From the NCBI GenBank assembly GCA_009746045.1, contig RPFO01002148.1:1-37965 (forward strand): a stretch of DNA of 37,965 nt, in the 5' to 3' direction. The DNA comes from Mesostigma viride. Taxonomy: Eukaryota; Streptophyta; Mesostigmatophyceae; Mesostigmatales; Mesostigmataceae. A program made the position numbers and the translations under genes. The notes under the pieces are model-generated. The model made no database searches, was not told the DNA's origin, and worked only from the letters and a program-made list of their open reading frames with translations. Below, piece after piece: positions 35,392 to 37,965 of this stretch. The first letter of the stretch is position 1. The number at the start of each line of letters is the position of its first letter.

Positions 35392-35438
35392 GGTCCTAAT
35401 TTTAGGACTGAGTTCAACTCAGTCCTAATTTTAGGACC
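35392..35438. repeat. 47-bp near-palindrome at the left end
   Basis: GGTCCTAATTTTAGGACTGAGTT is followed by one C and then its near-perfect complement ending in TTAGGACC. The inner 11-bp arms (AGGACTGAGTT / AACTCAGTCCT) are perfect. A cruciform or hairpin is possible. Confidence 0.85.
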
Positions 35439-35439
35439 T

Positions 35440-37045
35440 AATTTTGAGGTTTTGTAGAAAATTCGCCCCGGTCGGAATATTTGGCAGAAAAATTTTCTCA
35501 AAATTTATTCAAATACTACTTGAAAAGATCTTTCTTGGACATATTTTTGGGATTTTTTTGGATTTGGTTTGGGCGGCTAACCGTACGGTGAAAGTACAGG
35601 TGGTAAGGGTACATTTTCACGCGAAACGTGAGTTCCGGAAATGCACGACCTAGCCATGGCGGCTTGCGCCCATGCATGCAGTTTACGTTTTCGGACGATT
35701 TTGCGGGCCAAACCCAGGAAATAGATTTTTTATGTCCTAAAGATGATACAAGTGAATTTTAACCTCGCGGGGATGCGATTTACTGGGTGTCGGCACTGTT
35801 CTTGCTGGAAAAATCTGCGATTAGGCAGGTCGACGGAATGGATTACTACAATTGATTCCCGGATCAAATCGAAGGGTTTATAGGTTTCTTTCTACCTTTT
35901 ATCATGTATTGTCGTAGATTAAGTCTAGTGGCAGTAAAGATTTGATGATTTCGACCACTCTGTCACGTCATGGGTTGTGTGCCGCAAAGTGCCACTTTTG
36001 CAGGCACCGCCTGGGCCAAGGTAACGCCAGCCGTGCCAGGTGAAGCTGGAATATCGCTGCTTCATCGTTTCTTGGTATTCTTACATGAGTTTAAGCTTGC
36101 GATGCGCTGTCAGTTTTGAGTCTTGCTGCTCTTTCTTGACCGTTGCCTGCCCCTCTCTAAAACCATCTTTTTAGATGATCTTACCAGGCATTTGCCTTAC
36201 CGTAGCGTGGCTGTACAAGGTTTTAGGTGCTGAATGGGTTAAAACGCTTTCATAGATGTTAGTTATTCTCTTGCTATGTTTATACTGCATGATTGTGTGG
36301 TCATGGGCTGCGTCAAGGGTACTGTCAAGCTTATACGGGAGTGAAAAATCTTGGTGATAAACCACTGTCATCATGTGCCAGCAGGTATCTTGGCCATGTC
36401 ATGGCAAGGTAATACAGTTTTATCCATGTCCATTCTTGTAAAGAACAATTAAATGTGACTAACCTACCCATTATATCGGTGGTTATTACTTATAATACAT
36501 CCCTTTGTAGCTACGTATCCATACGCATTCCCTATATGTATGCATAGGCTTTTACACATACTAAGGTACAATATAACTGCAATATGATGATGCAAGTATG
36601 TTTTCCTATTATGCCTGAAGGGAAATGGGCTGATTGACATGCTTTGTGGCCACGCTACTATGAAGTATGACCGCACTTACATGCTTGCCAATTGCTAGCA
36701 TGGCCCAGTCCTATGTATAGGACTGGCAGTATTTGGCGTGTTTCAGGCAGTGCCAGTGGCCAAATTGAGTCCAGTTTTTTGCCACAGGTCAAGAACTATA
36801 TTGTTTACATGCCTGTATTTTTTAAACATGCATATGGAATTTATTCAATTTTTGCCACTCATGCTTCCACACAAAAATGCAAATTCGCCGACGGTGCCAT
36901 ACATCCATGTAATTTTTAGGAGTTTGGGTCAAGTTTTCACTGATGTAGTATTTTTGCCAGCAAGAGGACATCAAATACTCCATAGACCCACGTCTAAGCA
37001 TCTTGGATGGACCCCCCACCTAGTCACTACACACGGTTGAAAAAG
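35440..37045. other. Interior of the TTAA element, no recognised gene
   Basis: AT-rich sequence with only short frames that mostly lack ATG starts or domains. One feature stands out: a 22-bp inverted repeat at 36705-36726 (CCAGTCCTA-tgta-TAGGACTGG) that shares its AGTCCTA/TAGGACT core with the end hairpins. Confidence 0.5.
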
Positions 37046-37048
37046 GTC

Positions 37049-37076
37049 AACTCAGTCCTATTATTAGGACTGAGTT
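37049..37076. repeat. Hairpin at the right end of the TTAA element
   Basis: AACTCAGTCCTA and TAGGACTGAGTT form 12-bp perfect arms around a 4-base loop. They directly adjoin the right 20-bp inverted terminus and mirror the left-end hairpin. Confidence 0.85.
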
Positions 37077-37267
37077 GGGACAGACGACGAGTTAATTAAT
37101 TAATTAATTGGCTGAACTGAATTAAAACCAACAATTGCGGGGGGGACTTAAGCATGCACTTGCGACATTCATCCATCTGCCCATCCGCGGGATAAGTTTT
37201 CAAGAGACTGGCAAATTATATGATCGACTGGCCCAACCATGGGGACCACGTCTTCATCAGCCGGTAG

Positions 37268-37825
37268 AGTATTTGCGGGCTACCATCCAATGCTACCATC
37301 CAACAATGCTTGCTTAAGCAGCACACCACCTCCACCACCTCCACCATCTCGGCACAACTCAAGCAACAAGCCCTCGACCTTCGCGAGGAAGCCGACATCG
37401 CCCGGCGCAGCCACAATGTCATCGTCAAGCACTTCGACCAGCAGGCAGGTGAGACCTCCACGAGCCTTCTTGAGGCATTTAAGCGCGCCATTCTTGCCCC
37501 CATGTTACTCACTGGTGAGCTGGACATGTCGGCTGTCCGCCTCCCCCGCGCGCGGGGGAAGGCTGGCCCGGCACCCGTGCTCCTCACCTTTAAGTACATG
37601 GCGGACCAGCTGGCGTTCCTTAAATGCCGCAAGAAGCTCTCGGAGACTCGCTTCACGCTGGACGACGACTTGACCCTGGCCCAGCAACAGCGGCGACGCG
37701 AGCTATGGCCGACCTACCTTCAGCTCCGGCAGAGCGCAAGGGGGAAGCCGGTATACTGGAGGGGGCGGTCATCCATGCACGTTGACCACAAGCCCTGGCT
37801 GCCCCCTCCTGCCACCTCAGACTAG
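37268..37825 (+). CDS. LINE ORF1-type protein, C-terminal part
   Basis: The frame is open from just after a TAG at 37265 and ends at TAG 37823-37825, with no ATG near the front, so it is 5'-truncated or frameshifted. A tandem 13-16 base duplication (TACCATCCAATGC / TACCATCCAACAATGC, about 37281-37309) lies where the frame changes from the one open since 37135. Its N-terminal part is helical and Gln/Ala/Glu-rich, coiled-coil-like (ISAQLKQQALDLREEADIA). The end fits the LINE-1 ORF1p RNA-binding and C-terminal domains: PVLLTFKYMADQLAFLKCRK, then LDDDLTLAQQQRRRELWPTY and GKPVYWRGRSSMHVD. Such proteins coat the element's RNA. The match is from pattern recognition and was not searched. Confidence 0.65.
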   Translation, partial: SICGLPSNATIQQCLLKQHTTSTTSTISAQLKQQALDLREEADIARRSHNVIVKHFDQQAGETSTSLLEAFKRAILAPMLLTGELDMSAVRLPRARGKAGPAPVLLTFKYMADQLAFLKCRKKLSETRFTLDDDLTLAQQQRRRELWPTYLQLRQSARGKPVYWRGRSSMHVDHKPWLPPPATSD

Positions 37826-37916
37826 GAATATATATTTTAAATATATAATTACTTACAGCAGAGTGAAATCACTCAAACCAAAGCAAACGCCCAGCTATAA
37901 ACCTATATACAGAGCC

Positions 37917-37965
37917 ATGTCAAAGCTCTATACTACTACGATAAGACCAATGGAAACGCCTAGGA
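37917..37965 (+). CDS. Possible start of LINE ORF2, cut by the window end
   Basis: An ATG 91 bases after the ORF1 stop opens a frame (MSKLYTTTIRPMETPR) that runs off the window. Position after ORF1 suggests the endonuclease/reverse-transcriptase frame, but 16 residues cannot show it. The intervening sequence is AT-rich (ATATATATTTTAAATATATA). Confidence 0.2.
   Translation, partial: MSKLYTTTIRPMETPR

Larger units (their letters stand above)
35376..37091. mobile_element. Candidate non-autonomous DNA element with TTAA edges
   Basis: The outer 20 bases, ATTAACTCGTCGTCTGTCCC (35371-35390), return as a perfect reverse complement at 37077-37096. TTAA is at both edges (35372-35375 and 37092-37095), as with TTAA-targeting piggyBac-type elements. 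TTAA is itself palindromic and AT runs flank the right end, so the target duplication is not proven. Just inside each end lies a strong hairpin built on AACTCAGTCCT / AGGACTGAGTT. The 1.6-kb interior has no convincing gene, so any mobility would depend on a transposase supplied elsewhere. Confidence 0.6.

Noticed and set aside
35444-35653. 69-codon frame resembling a hydrophobic peptide
   Set aside because: It starts at TTG in AT-rich sequence inside the TTAA element, with no domain or splice support.

Overview
This window is eukaryotic, non-coding-rich, repeat-dominated DNA. The evidence is a set of GT-AG (and one GC-AG) introns that join open frames in matching phase, a Mutator-like (MULE) transposase with a SWIM zinc finger, a LINE ORF1-like protein, and several classes of mini- and macrosatellite. 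No rRNA, tRNA, CRISPR array or bacterial operon was seen. A plant- or alga-like genome is a reasonable guess, but the sequence does not fix the lineage.

Region 1 (1-12314) reads as one large MULE-type DNA transposon. Its two ends are imperfect terminal inverted repeats of about 0.7-0.8 kb (1-806 and 11634-12314). Between them lies a rightward multi-exon gene. The core exon (5115-7571) carries a DDE transposase domain, an unusual cysteine-rich insert and a SWIM finger. Exons further upstream are all compatible in phase 0. They include one with a signal-peptide-like start inside the left inverted repeat and one with 118 uninterrupted AAC codons. Small exons downstream, in phase 1, end at 9196. 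The best chain (319-474, 744-890, 1183-1548, 2186-3130, 3448-3543, 5115-7571, 7762-8089, 8671-8751, 9141-9196) totals 4632 nt, a multiple of three ending in a stop. The right third of the element is two back-to-back minisatellites: a 26-bp family with a 392-bp higher-order repeat, then a 21-bp family that stops exactly at the right inverted repeat.

Region 2 (about 12430-34652) is a head-to-tail macrosatellite. Its main unit is 3002 bp and appears seven times (A1-A7), identical wherever I compared copies. Two shorter relatives (B1, B2) occur; A5 has a 577-bp deletion, and A7 has an internal 880-bp direct duplication. Each A unit starts with a small hairpin and a TATATAAAG box. It then holds a block of GAGCGAAGCGAGC mirror repeats, a roughly 1-kb unique part with short unrecognised frames, a 24-bp minisatellite and an AT-rich tract with a hairpin, and it ends with AATAAA just before the next hairpin. 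The layout resembles a tandem series of promoter-to-polyA cassettes without a convincing protein.

Region 3 (34653-37965) contains a short repeat-rich flank and a candidate 1.7-kb non-autonomous element (35376-37091) with perfect inverted termini, TTAA at both edges and a strong hairpin inside each end. Last comes a LINE ORF1-type C-terminal coding region (37268-37825), possibly followed by the start of a second frame running off the window.
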